From Galdieria sulphuraria (lineage: Eukaryota; Rhodophyta; Bangiophyceae; Galdieriales; Galdieriaceae), in contig NW_005178412.1 of the NCBI RefSeq assembly GCF_000341285.1, positions 21,121 to 85,120 on the forward strand: a DNA stretch of 64,000 nucleotides, in the 5' to 3' direction. A program made the position numbers and the translations under genes. Positions 33,201-42,625 of this stretch are shown in pieces. Numbering within the stretch: position 1 is the stretch's first letter; each line of letters opens with the position of its first letter. Below the pieces are notes generated by a model, which was not told the DNA's origin, did no database searches, and saw nothing but the letters and a program-made list of their open reading frames with translations.

Positions 33201-34141
33201 AGGTTAGTTCTGAGGGTTGGTACTATTTGCAAGCACCGCAGTGTGCAAAGAGTTTTGATAACAGAAGGGAAGTGGAAAATGCGATGAATTCAGCATTGGT
33301 ACCCCGTTTACAGAGTGAAATTGCTCAAAAAAACAAAGTCATTCATCAGTTGGAACGAAGAATTGCAACTCTTCAAGAGAAGAAACGGTCGGACTATGGT
33401 GAAAGTGATGGAGGTGATATTCCATACAAGTCTTTGAGAATGATGTTGGAAGAGAAAGACGCAAAGTTGAAACAGGGACAACAAGTTATTGACCGACTCA
33501 AAACTCAAAGAGAAAAATTGCAACTTCAAATAACCAACATATCCAAAGAGCTCGAAACTCTTGCCGCGTCGGAAAGTAGAGAACGTTTTGCTAAGGAGTC
33601 TGCAGAGTCTCGTATTCAGCTTATGAATAAGAAACTACAAACTGAAATGAAAAGAGTCGAAGCATTGAAAAAAGAACTATATGAAAGAGAGAAGAAATTT
33701 CAAGATACAGTAGCCCAACTATTAGCTAAAACGGAAGAATCTTTTTCATCGGAATATGGAAGTACAGGTGGTCTTCGACAATCACCTCGTTTCAGTCCAT
33801 CATTTAATTCCCCTCCAGTGAAGGAATCCAGTTCTATGAAGAAGAAAAAGAGTCCTAGAAGTAACTCACAACAAAAAGATGAAGAAAATGCCAGAAAACT
33901 GGAAGGTTCCTCACTCATTTCACAGTTTCATCAAGTTTCAGATTCTAAAGCCTCTCAGGGTGGTAAGAGCAGTCCTTCAATCCATAAGAGTCTGGTCGAT
34001 CACATTCTTTCTTCTGCCGAAGCAAGTCTAGCCAAGGCAAAAAAAGATGATTCCACTGAGGAATCTGTTCAAGAACTTCGTGAACATATTCAAGAACTTC
34101 GCAATGCTTCTATGAAGCTCATGTCCAAATCGACGGTCTAA
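30212..34141 (+). CDS. Giant coiled-coil protein, 1309 aa, unknown
   Basis: One uninterrupted exon. The start is taken at MEGAQETSVSTCSF; an in-frame codon 34 residues earlier would put the E2F-like word inside the gene. Residues 1-110 are acidic and Ser-rich. Residues 130-800 and 1050-1180 are almost continuous heptad-rich coiled coil with very high Glu, Lys and Gln. A less charged part (residues 880-1020) includes LWELDNNAEL-like and WRLCTVLNREKNG sequence. The C-terminal 130 residues are Ser/Pro/Lys-rich with SPR, SPSF and SPRSNS sites suited to proline-directed kinases. Length and layout fit a centrosome, kinetochore, myosin-tail-like or golgin protein, but no family motif is recognised. 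Confidence 0.85.
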   Translation: MEGAQETSVSTCSFIPKELSAEELSESEFITNGLFTENNQDTVSRSSNSKETTSGLSSNHSFQNREITNYQDHSMEVNSKLSSDEEVLSSNEYIFQDLFTGNRALTSEEFAEKILYLTDLITREREEKYKLQKKVRTLAEEKRIQSYDLEELRDELVHCRKEKQNYYRQVEMLQQEKLYFKSRLDEQIEKGSQDSDSHWSLQNEIRDLQNKMHDMEQEVKETSSYATHLKIKLEKKTEEVVQLKAKEQAYHEREETLRKERDALIRSNAEAVQTVEQLRHTWNSVQEQLRMEVSRRKAQENEYRLRIQELEQKSRKWKDDNENLKFALHNLENLLEEKQLTCENNQQLIDNYETQIVSFNEELRQLKEIRNSLQQRAIEATEQLQERDDIIEKLNSTLENKNKRCKDLERTTQSLQERQDELLNKIRALQEDCHRLRKDKEYLQSLRERANAEAESYATQLESIEDQRHKLEEQVLNLQSALQKSRAEEGKLRIKCENQKQMLEEYERQLEKNSNLQESAIFQQVCDLLDQKLPKLDESGEQKSVILQLADKVQQLCDEKEEMIAIIDHMKQELDANKKSEEQLGGTDYNDLKDLLEGKEREISHLEARLQQTNEEKTFVENELRLLQKEIEQIRGYNSFNLDKTEISSGKLSNSFSEQSLQKILKAFDNLVHEKKILSHKNKELNERLRVTLESRELDEETTRSLLKESQTIQQQLCGIISAHESVLNEMKEEPVSPYPLVNKDIEEDKENKDMNSSIVSTCDEPLIRAMNTHIFQLRNMWLHELDNNAELRKIIVELHQKKKVGENLCHRGVQSSEYGMSNTQVSGLDNDFSKLLETVDDLKNKNSCMEQELEEYKTKLDESSSLLVELRSTWHSWVLKLYEMLPFKEVVDDESNVERICLQIFNCLKLTTHKFHSLSTEIENLEKENKRINDCVMNLKTQKSLFLYMLEKNNNLSTFQVVDYYQPKERLKTYLVTLLGMWRLCTVLNREKNGIEVSSEGWYYLQAPQCAKSFDNRREVENAMNSALVPRLQSEIAQKNKVIHQLERRIATLQEKKRSDYGESDGGDIPYKSLRMMLEEKDAKLKQGQQVIDRLKTQREKLQLQITNISKELETLAASESRERFAKESAESRIQLMNKKLQTEMKRVEALKKELYEREKKFQDTVAQLLAKTEESFSSEYGSTGGLRQSPRFSPSFNSPPVKESSSMKKKKSPRSNSQQKDEENARKLEGSSLISQFHQVSDSKASQGGKSSPSIHKSLVDHILSSAEASLAKAKKDDSTEESVQELREHIQELRNASMKLMSKSTV

Positions 34142-34197
34142 GTTGTTGCTTTATATATCCATTTGTTTTTTGGTTACTTGAAATTAAAAAAATAGTT

Positions 34198-34917
34198 TTA
34201 TTGAGTTTCACGTTGTCTTGCAATGACTTGTAGTGGATCCGATACCTTTTTTGTTGCTGCCATCGAAGAAAGAAAGGCGTTGTAACCCAATGCAATGATG
34301 TTGACATACAAAACTCGCTGAGAATCAGGAACAAACCTAAAATTGAAGATATGTGCTGCTGGCCATACCAACCAATTCACCTTTAAAGTAGGCCACAGTT
34401 TGTGTCGTATTTCCGGAATGATATCTCCCCAGTTCCCTTGAGCAGCCTTTAAATAGGCAAAAAAAACACTAGTGAAGACAGGTGCCCATAACAGTTGATC
34501 CATCATAGTCTTCGCTACAACTGCACGAAATGATTTGGGTGCTGTAGCTAGTATGTGCTATATATATATATATAAAGACATTGAGGTTTCTAATAAACTC
34601 ATAGCACAGAATTCGTTGTCTACCTTGTCCAAAAACTGATACCAAACATGAGACAGAGGACCATGGACGACTAGCCCGAATGAAGAAAAACGCAACGTTC
34701 GCAACACATCCCATCGCTCACCCTCGTACATGAGAGGTAGTTGAGCAATCACATCACCTAGAGCAAGACCCACGGTAGACTAAACCAGTCAGTGTAAATA
34801 GTGACGATAATAATTGGTAATTACTGTGACAACTTTCACAGGGAGAGGTCGAGTTGCAAGTGCTCTGTTGTATCGATACCATAGACGTCCAACATGGTGT
34901 CGCAATCGTTGCAACAT
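34198..34917 (-). CDS. Mpv17/PMP22-family membrane protein
   Basis: Members are four-helix proteins of the inner mitochondrial or peroxisomal membrane, thought to form small channels. Three exons (34825-34917, 34624-34779, 34198-34557) with introns of 45 and 66 nt give 202 aa. Family blocks in order are RALATRPLPVKVVTSTVGLA, LGDVIAQL, LRFSSFGLVVHGPLSHVWYQ, DQLLWAPVF, LWPTLKVNWLVWPAAHIFNF and the final VLYVNIIALGYNAFLS. Intron 2 contains a TA microsatellite just before its acceptor. The paralogue identity (Mpv17, PMP22 or Sym1) cannot be settled. Confidence 0.9.
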
Positions 34918-34962
34918 CGGACAAAGAATTTTAACATTTTCATAGAATTCTTTCCATTTCTG

Positions 34963-36413
34963 TTAAGCCATGTTCTTGACAAAATTTGCCAAGGTACTAA
35001 GAGTGGGTTCTTGTACCAACTCTTCGGAAAGTCGTAGCAAAGTAAAAGATGACAAAGGGTATCCTTTTCGTCGACACCAATCAGCTTTCCTTATCACTTC
35101 CTCATATTCTTCACTCTTTTTCAGTTCTAATGCTAATATAATAGGTTCAATTGGTTGGTATCGAATCAGAATAAGAAATAAAATCTAGTCTCACCATTTT
35201 CTGCCGCATAAGAAATGGCACTATTTGAAGCAATGGTCCAAGTTTCTCGAACCAAACTCTCAGGAGAGCACTTGGCTAAGTTTTTTTCCCATTCATCCCG
35301 TTTCTCAAAGCAGGTGAATATCCATGTTGCATTATATTTCTTCAACAACCGAGCCAATTGTTTATAGAAATGAAAATCACGTGAAACATAATAACCAGCA
35401 ACCGCTTCTGCAGCTCGATATTGGGTATGATAAAGCCAATGAATTCCGGCAATCTTACAAGCTATTTCTACCTTGTTACATGGACTATCGACATTGTTGT
35501 GAAATATGTGATGCGCTCTTGCCATTATATTTTCACCATGTGATAACAACTTGTTGGAATACCATTCCAGAAATGTTTTTCCTGCCGTCGTTTTAGCAAT
35601 TCCTTTGGATTCTGAGAAGAAAAGTGTTTGCCATGGCAACGCATTGTAACCCGTTCCACAAGTTTTATAACAAGGAAATAGTGGACGACCGTTTTGTTGT
35701 TGTGTAGTATCATTGGAAGCAATATGATGTACATAGTCTTGTTGCATAAGTTGGTCATAACATTGAAAGGCTCCCATCCCTGGAAACCTCCAATGAGACA
35801 ATGCAAAGGAAGGATACCGTAATTCACCAGAAGGTCCCATACTAATCTGTATTTGAACGATATGATTGCCCAACCAATCGGAGAATTGTAAATAAAAGGC
35901 TCTCATGAAGTCTTCATACATGTCTAAAGCAGTTCTAAGACGTATTCCTTCCTTACACGGAAAAACTTTAGCGTGATCAGCACTAAGTGATAGGCACTCA
36001 AAACTCTTTTGGCCATCTTCATCCGTATAAAAGATAAACTCGTGCTCTGTTGTTAACTGTCTTACAAAGGGAGGCAAAGAAATCACCACTTCATCACCTT
36101 CTGACTCACCACAAGTATGAAACGACAAAACTGCTTGAATTTTCAAACCTCTTTCTATAGCCAACTGGAATATAGGACGATAACTAGAAAAGTCATAACA
36201 ACCAGGAGTGGGTTCACATAAGGACCACCAGACGTCCAACATAATTCCTTCAACTCCAACTTTAACAAGTTGATCGAATTGGCACTTCATCAAACCGAGT
36301 GGAAGAAACGCAGAATTTAAAGGACACATGACATATACTTGTGTTTGACCGTGGACATCATTCCACAAAGTCTTGAGCCACTTACGCCACCACATGGCCA
36401 AGTCGAATGGCAT
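34963..36413 (-). CDS. Beta-amylase (glycoside hydrolase family 14)
   Basis: This enzyme releases maltose from the non-reducing ends of starch; red algae store floridean starch in the cytosol. Two exons (35195-36413 and 34963-35132) with a 62-nt intron give 462 aa. Landmarks are QVYVMCPLNSAF, GVEGIMLDVWW, SFHTCGESEGDEVVISLP, the catalytic acid in GPSGELRYPSF, and the catalytic base Glu in WIFTCFEKRD. No transit peptide is apparent, since the catalytic domain begins by residue 25, which fits a cytosolic enzyme. The intron position near the C-terminus is supported by continuous sequence (SYAAEN-ALELKKSEEY). Confidence 0.93.
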
Positions 36414-36536
36414 TACTCTCTAAAAGTTGTCTATAAAATGTATTTTAAGATCCCCATTCCAGTCAAGTCACCTGATGACTATTAAAAATATTTCTTTATC
36501 CGTTAAGAGAAAAATTGTAAAACTTGGCATATTTTC

Positions 36537-37925
36537 TCAATGAGATGAAAATCCCTTCAACTGCTGCTCCCAAGGACACGAGTCCTTTAGTATTTTGATC
36601 AAAGCTTCAGCCCAAACTGGCGAGGAATTCAAACATGGCACGAGAAAAAATTCTTCTCCTCCTGCTTCTAAGAAAGTTTCTTTACCTCGAATACCAATTT
36701 CTTCCAAAGTCTCCAAACAATCGGCAATAAAGGATGGAACTACTACTCCAAGGCGTTTGATTCCACGCTGACCCAAAGCAACCAAAACTTGGTCTGTATA
36801 TGGCTTTATCCATTCAATTCCAGCAGCAGCAAGTCTACTCTGGAATGCAACAGTGTAGTTTCCTTCAGATAATCCAAGTTTCTTGGATAATAATCTAGCC
36901 GTTTCAAAAGATTGTGCCCGATAGCAGTTGCGATTGGCTTGAGTAATACGTCCACAACATTCTTCAAATTGTAGACAATGAATGCTCGTCTCATCCGTTC
37001 TCATGCAATGCTTTTCAGGAACACCATGAAAACTGATCAACAAATGGTCGCACTTTTCTAAATTCTCTCCCAAATGTTTTCGAATCATTTGAGCATAAGC
37101 AGAAACATACGCGTCATGATCATAAAATGCTGGAACAACATGAAGATAGGGAGTCGCATATATTTTCGAGGCTTCACGATAAGCTATCTCTATACAAGAC
37201 CCTGTCGAGGAAGAAGCATATTGAGGAAAGAGAGGTAATAATACAATTCTGTCTATTCCTCTCTGACGAAAATGAACAAGTGCTTCAGGAATTGATGGAT
37301 CACTAAACTGCATAGCAACTCGAATATCATAGTATTCCTCTCCCAGTTTTTCTTGTAAGCACTTGGCCATATCCTGACAATGATAAATCAACGGAGAACC
37401 TCTTTCACTATCCCAAATATTTGAATATGCAGCTGCAGACTCTTTTGGGCGCGTTCTCAATATGAACAAATTGAGAACTAGAAACCTTAAAACGGGATGA
37501 AGGTCGACTACTCTTCCATCACTTAAAAACTTTCTGAGATATTCTCTAACATCAGAAACATCCAAAGAAGCCGGAGATCCTGTATTCATAAGCAGAATTC
37601 CGGTTCTTCCCCTATGACGCAAGTCACAATTACGATAATCTGATCGCAAACTTTCTGACAACTTTCCGTCTTGCGTCACTGTACTTGTCTTGGACTCTGC
37701 AGAGTTATTATAAGTTACAAAAGGCACCACTTGCTCCATGTGCCATCTTTGTTTTCCGAAAGAGTCCTGAAACTTGTATATACCTCTATGCCTTGCACGT
37801 TGTAGAAAATGCGACAAAGCGGGCAAACAGCGGAACTTTGCAAATTTGACTTTAAACGAACAAGAAATTCCCTTGCACTTTAAAAGATTACAAGAATAGT
37901 TGACAAATAATAGCATAGTCTTCAT
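36537..37925 (-). CDS. hemH: Ferrochelatase
   Basis: This enzyme inserts Fe2+ into protoporphyrin IX, the last step of haem synthesis. A single exon of 462 aa counted from MKTMLLFVNYSCNLLK; an upstream in-frame codon would add 51 residues but would overlap the likely promoter. The first 110 residues are basic and poorly conserved, typical of an organelle transit peptide. Landmarks are GILLMNTGSPASLDVSDVRE, LRFLVLNLFILRTRPKESA, LPLFPQYASSSTGS, the metal-site His in LLISFHGVPEKH, FQSRLAAAGIEWIKPYTD, and VVPSFIADCLETLEEIG with the conserved Glu. The target (plastid or mitochondrion) is open. It shares a 121-bp divergent promoter with the esterase gene. Confidence 0.94.
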   Translation of the reverse strand: MKTMLLFVNYSCNLLKCKGISCSFKVKFAKFRCLPALSHFLQRARHRGIYKFQDSFGKQRWHMEQVVPFVTYNNSAESKTSTVTQDGKLSESLRSDYRNCDLRHRGRTGILLMNTGSPASLDVSDVREYLRKFLSDGRVVDLHPVLRFLVLNLFILRTRPKESAAAYSNIWDSERGSPLIYHCQDMAKCLQEKLGEEYYDIRVAMQFSDPSIPEALVHFRQRGIDRIVLLPLFPQYASSSTGSCIEIAYREASKIYATPYLHVVPAFYDHDAYVSAYAQMIRKHLGENLEKCDHLLISFHGVPEKHCMRTDETSIHCLQFEECCGRITQANRNCYRAQSFETARLLSKKLGLSEGNYTVAFQSRLAAAGIEWIKPYTDQVLVALGQRGIKRLGVVVPSFIADCLETLEEIGIRGKETFLEAGGEEFFLVPCLNSSPVWAEALIKILKDSCPWEQQLKGFSSH

Positions 37926-37948
37926 TGTGAATGCACCTGACGTATAAA

Positions 37949-37980
37949 GGCGCCAAGAACAACTGAAGAAAAGCGCCAAG
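37949..37980. promoter_or_regulatory. Two GCGCCAAG words in a divergent promoter
   Basis: GGCGCCAAG (37949-37957) and GCGCCAAG (37973-37980) sit between the starts of ferrochelatase and S-formylglutathione hydrolase. They are one base from the E2F-like GCGCCAAA found near CDC45. Confidence 0.4.
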
Positions 37981-38046
37981 TGCTTTTTTCTTCCCAACCA
38001 AAAATTCTTTTTTGGAGATTGATAAAAATTGATAGATTTACAGAAA

Positions 38047-39113
38047 ATGGCACAAGTTGAGAAGATTTCGTCTTCCAAGTGCTTTGAAGGTTATGTTTGT
38101 CGCTACAGCCATATATCCTTTACTCTCGGAAACTTGGAAGCAAAGTTTTCAGTCTACTGGCCACCAACAAACAAAGTTCCGGTAACTGGTTTCTGTTCCT
38201 GACGTGAATGAGAAAGCTAAGACTTCCGCTTGCTAGGTTGAGAAACAACCTGTACTCTATTGGTTGAGTGGTTTGACTTGCACAGACGAGAATATGATGA
38301 TGAAAGCAGGTGCACAAAGAATATGCAGTGAACTAGGTTTGATACTGGTTTGTCCAGATACTTCTCCAAGAGGAGCAGGTATGGAATAAAAGAGTCACCA
38401 GCATTTTTTTAAAATAGTAATTGAAGGTCTGCCTGGTGAGGATGATGCGTATGATTTTGGTACTGGAGCAGGTAGTTGAACTTATTGTTTCAAGCTTCCA
38501 GTTTACCGCTTCCGTCAGGTTTCTATGTGAATGCAACCACTCCAGGCTATGCTGAGTATTATAGAATGTTTGATTATGTGACGAAGGAGTTACCACAAGT
38601 TATGGAGAACAATTTTAAGGTAGACAATTCTAGAAAAAGTATTTTTGGTCACTCCATGGGTGGACACGGTGCTCTCAGTTGTGCTTTGAAGCGCCCCAGT
38701 GAATATCACTCTGTTTCTGCGTTTGCACCTATAAGTAATCCTGTAAGTAGAAATATTGCGTTTACATAGTTGTCATTTATTGATATTGCTAGGTGCAATG
38801 TGACTGGGGGAAGAAAGCTTTTGGTGGTTACTTAGGTGAAGAGAATAAAGAGTCCTGGAAGGAATATGATGCTACAGAACTTGTCAAGCAAGGTCGTCGA
38901 TTCCCGGGAGAGATTTTAATTGATCAAGGAACTGAAGATAACTTTTTCAAGCAGAAACAATTGTTACCAGAAAACTTTTCACAAGCTTGTAAATCTACGG
39001 GACAACGAGTTGAGTTACGTTTTCGAGAAGGTTATGATCACAGCTATTACTTTATTGCTACTTTTATAGAAGATCATATTCGGTTTCATGCCAAAGCTTT
39101 GTTGTCGTCGTAA
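38047..39113 (+). CDS. S-formylglutathione hydrolase (esterase D)
   Basis: It hydrolyses S-formylglutathione to formate and glutathione, the second step of glutathione-dependent formaldehyde removal. Five exons (38047-38181, 38237-38378, 38427-38471, 38519-38742, 38793-39113) with introns of 47-55 nt give 288 aa. Landmarks are [39 protein letters not shown], the nucleophile motif [22 protein letters not shown], the acid in IDQGTEDNF and the catalytic His in [12 protein letters not shown]. Exon 3 is only 45 nt. Intron 2 ends in AAG. All joins restore conserved sequence. Confidence 0.95.
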
Positions 39114-39167
39114 TGAAGAAATAAAGTGGTTGTCTGTTGAATTGTTATATTCTGATGATGCAGAGAG

Positions 39168-40398
39168 ATGGTCACTTTGGAAAGTAATGTTGAACTTTAT
39201 TACAAGTCTCCCTCTCCTGCTTTGTGGAACAGTTATTCCAAGTGTAACCATTCGAAAGATACTATTTTGCAACTTGCTCTTATTAATCGTACAAGTGGCA
39301 GTCAACAAGGAAAAGAATTGATAGGTTGGTTACAACAGTTGCTAGGTGAAGAACGAGTTTTTTCGATATCCTCCGAGCAACAAGTGAGACATGTATTGGA
39401 AATGAATGTTTGCTGTAGTCAGTGGAAAATACTTGTCTGTGGTGGCGATGGAACTTGTAACCTTGTTGTACAGGTTTTACAGGTTTGTCCGTTGCAAGTC
39501 TGTATGATACATATTCCTATCGGAACTGGAAATGAGTTGGCTCGTTCGTTAGGTTGGGGTGGTTCATGTCGTAGTTTTATGAAGCTTCAACAGCTTGTAA
39601 ACTATGTCGAACTTGCAAATAGAGAAGCTATGGATGTTTGGAACATCAATGTACAGACGTCCCATGAAGAGTCAAAAAAGTTCCGTAAACCTACTTGTAT
39701 GATAGGCTTTCTGAGTTTAGGTATCGATGCTCAAGTTGAATTGTGTTTCAACGAGTCAAGATGGAAGAATCCTTCGGGTTATCAATATACCTGGTTGAAC
39801 ATAGCAAAATACGGATGGTATGGTTTACAAACTATGTGGAAGTGGACACAAGTTGCCGGTATCCATGAATTTGTAGATTCGTTTGAAATGGATAATTACC
39901 CTTTGGATATTCCTGCAGATATTCAGTCCATTATCTTGTTGAACCTTCCCAGTTATGGAGCAGGAGCCTTTCCTATAAAGCAGAGTTCAAACTCTCCCAA
40001 CCAGGTAAGCATATGAAGACACAGAATCTATTGAAAGTTTTAAATATTCGACGGCAGTGGAAAATATTTGGAAATGATAGAGTTTTGGAAGTTGTTGGAA
40101 TAACCAGTCTCTTTCATTTCTTAAGCCTTGAGTTGGGTATGTCTGCCAGAAAACTTGGTCAAGGAAGAAGCATTTTCATTCGACTCAAACAAAGTAAATT
40201 ACCACTTTCCGTTCAGGTATATTTGATTGTTGCTTCGATAGGATTTTATCTCATATGCAACATGCCTAGGTAGATGGGGAACCTTGGAGTTTGCGTTCAG
40301 GAACCATTCAAATCACTTCTAGCGATAAACGACAATGTTTTGCGTTGGGTCCTTCCTATCAAAAGCATTCATCGCATTTTGTTCAATTTGCGGAATAA
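39168..40398 (+). CDS. Diacylglycerol kinase, minimal catalytic form
   Basis: It phosphorylates diacylglycerol to phosphatidic acid. Three exons (39168-40004, 40058-40216, 40270-40398) with two 53-nt introns give 374 aa. The catalytic domain has the ATP-site GGDGT (ILVCGGDGTCNLV) and IPIGTGNELARSLGWGG. The accessory domain has IGFLSLGIDAQVELCF, NDRVLEVVGITSLFH, LGQGRSIFIRL and QVDGEPWSLRSGT. There are no C1 zinc fingers, EF hands or PH domain, so the protein is only the core. GTGNELARSLGWG favours DGK over sphingosine kinase. It starts 54 bp after the esterase stop. Confidence 0.9.
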
Positions 40399-40474
40399 AG
40401 CAAAGAATCCTGTCTTCCTAATGATGTCATGGCTAATTAACCAATGTAAAGATGCTCCAGTTCAAAAAGTACTT

Positions 40475-41330
40475 CTATACCGCTTTACCTATTCGACTGA
40501 TTTCTTCTTCTAATTGTTTACGTTCCTCATCTATTTCTTTTGACCTTTCATTAATAGCAAGTAGTTTGGTACGAATCATATCTTTTGCATGTTTGATTTT
40601 CTCCAAGTCTTGCGCCTCTTGACGCGTGAAATCTAAAACTATTTCAATTGTGTTTAATTCATCACACAATATTTACAGTTATTTGCTTACAATATTTCTG
40701 CAACTCTGTCTCAACCGTTCTTTGTGGTCCCATACGTAAGATGGCCAATAACTCTTCAGGTGGGTCTTGAAAAACAAGTTCTTCATAATATTCATTAACC
40801 ACTGGTTCTTCTACACTTTGATCTTTTGGTGGATTGGGAAACAACTAAAGGAATCACTATCAACTTCGCAACCAAACAAATAACTCAACTAACTCGTAGT
40901 GGATGAACCAGTTCTATAGGGCTTTCTAAATTATCTATGAAGAAAAGGCGAATGATAAGGTCAAATTCTCCCCAACCAGTTTCTGTGAGTTCAAAAGGAG
41001 GTCTGGTCACCACTACTCACCGTGATTAGCAACACAAAAAAATGATAAGTTACAAAATCTCACCTCTTTTAGAAGGGTGAAAACTTTCATGAAGGTGAAA
41101 TTCAACATATCTTATGAAATAAGACAAGTCTTCGTTTTTTGGACCTCGAATATATGCCGTCCAACGGTGAGAATGCCACTACCATTGAAGTGAATAACAA
41201 CTACGAGTACGAGGGTGTTACGAACCTCGTCAGCTTCTGGACCAAGCCAAAAAGCTATAGAGCCTTGAATGACAGGAACTGCGACGGTAGCGCCTTTAGT
41301 ACGTGCCTTTGGAGATGAAGAAGCTTTCAT
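40475..41330 (-). CDS. YEATS-domain protein (YAF9/GAS41 type)
   Basis: YAF9/GAS41 reads acylated histone H3 lysines as a subunit of SWR1 and NuA4. Five exons (41226-41330, 41064-41178, 40894-41012, 40691-40844, 40475-40638) with introns of 47-52 nt give 218 aa. Landmarks are [66 protein letters not shown], the [14 protein letters not shown] block, and a C-terminal coiled coil ([17 protein letters not shown]). The order and size match GAS41 rather than AF9 or TAF14. The first intron has an unusual donor (gttcgt) but restores conserved sequence. RUVBL1, a partner subunit, is also in this window. Confidence 0.92.
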
Positions 41331-41352
41331 GAAACTTATCTCCCCGGAAAAT

Positions 41353-41363
41353 GCGCCAAAATG
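41353..41363 (-). promoter_or_regulatory. E2F-like site before the YEATS gene
   Basis: GCGCCAAAATG on the plus strand, read CATTTTGGCGC on the gene's strand, lies 23 bp upstream of the YEATS start codon. This is the same word and distance as in the giant coiled-coil gene. Confidence 0.45.
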
Positions 41364-41426
41364 AAAAAGTTTTCAAGAAAAAATGCAATATGGGAAATGA
41401 TAGGCAAGCTCTTAGAATCCGTGTTT

Positions 41427-42597
41427 TTATTGGAACCCACTCAAGTGGTTCCGACTTTTCTTTACGAGAGATGAATACAATCTCAACAAATGTTCTATTT
41501 TGGTACTTAACTGACTATGATTGTTGTCCCATCTTCCACTTTCTCGACACCGCAGTAAATGTCTCTCCAGTGCTTCCAAAGGAGTAGACAACTCGACAAG
41601 TTGGTCATCTGATAAACAACAAAGCAAATATACTGTATCTTGCAACCATTCCAATAAGTTTCGATTGGTCAGAGGATCAATTTGACAAAAGTAAATGAGC
41701 CATTTTTCTATTCGTCCTGATTGCAAAAAAGAGTCTTGTGCATTCCATACAAGTCCTTGACTTGGAAATTGAAGCATGAATCTATTTAATACTTCAGTCA
41801 AAACAACCAGTGGAAGTCCACTATCAAGAACGTTGCAAAGAACCGTCTCTCTATTGTCCCAACAAGGTCTCCACTTTTTCCAAACCAAGTCCACAACTCC
41901 ACTTACATCTATCAAAACACGACTGACTTCTGAACGATAGTCTCGCACTTGTGCATTCTGTACTGTTTTTACAGCTTGCTCGAGTTGGACACTTTGCTCT
42001 TCCAACTCTTGCAACTTTTCTTCGACTTGGTGCCTATACCATATTAAAACCTTGGATAACTTCTTGTCAACGCTGTTTGAAAAAGAACCAAAGAGTTTCC
42101 GACAACGTCGTTCCACTCGAGTCACAAAAACTTCCATAAATGACTCTTTGAGAATCTTAAAAACCCTTCTTTGATAAAACTTTAAATCTTGACTCATAAA
42201 TAATTGAGCGTTGAGCGGTTCTACAGTTTTTGTCAACGCCTTTAGTTTTTCCTGTACCAGTAAAGTCCACTCAGGGAAAGCCGTAGTACTGCAAACAAAT
42301 TGTTCAAGAAATGAGACAAAGCACACAGCACTTGCATACACACCTATCCTTTATACTTTCAGAAACGATGTTCCTCAACTGGCTATTACTTTCAGAACCC
42401 ATCAGCATTTGCAACTTATCCCTCTTCCAAAGAAACCACTCGTTCAACGATTTCTCATATTCCTGCAGAGCATTCTTTAAAGAATAGACACCTAGATTCA
42501 TACCTCGTTCTACGCTTGGTTCCACTGCTAGCAAAAACTGCCTCCAATCTGCTTCTCTACCTAAAGGATGACTTGTAGAATGGCGCAAACTATACAT
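41427..42597 (-). CDS. Orphan helical protein, 371 aa
   Basis: Two exons (42344-42597 and 41427-42288) with a 55-nt intron (donor gtgtgt). The sequence is mostly helical with coiled-coil stretches (RHQVEEKLQELEEQSVQLEQ) and aromatic-rich parts such as RQFLLAVEPSVERGMNLG and DLVWKKWRPCWDNRETVL. The composition recalls subunits of tethering or augmin-type complexes, but I cannot assign a family. Its start codon is only 28 bp from that of the divergent plastid-protein gene, so the two must share a promoter or overlap in their leaders. Confidence 0.75.
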
Positions 42598-42625
42598 GTC
42601 GTTGACAAGAAGAAAAAAATGAAAA

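Noticed and set aside
34970-35188. Plus-strand open frame opposite the 3' end of beta-amylase
   Set aside because: The minus-strand reading continues the amylase through a clean splice; the plus frame has no coding character.
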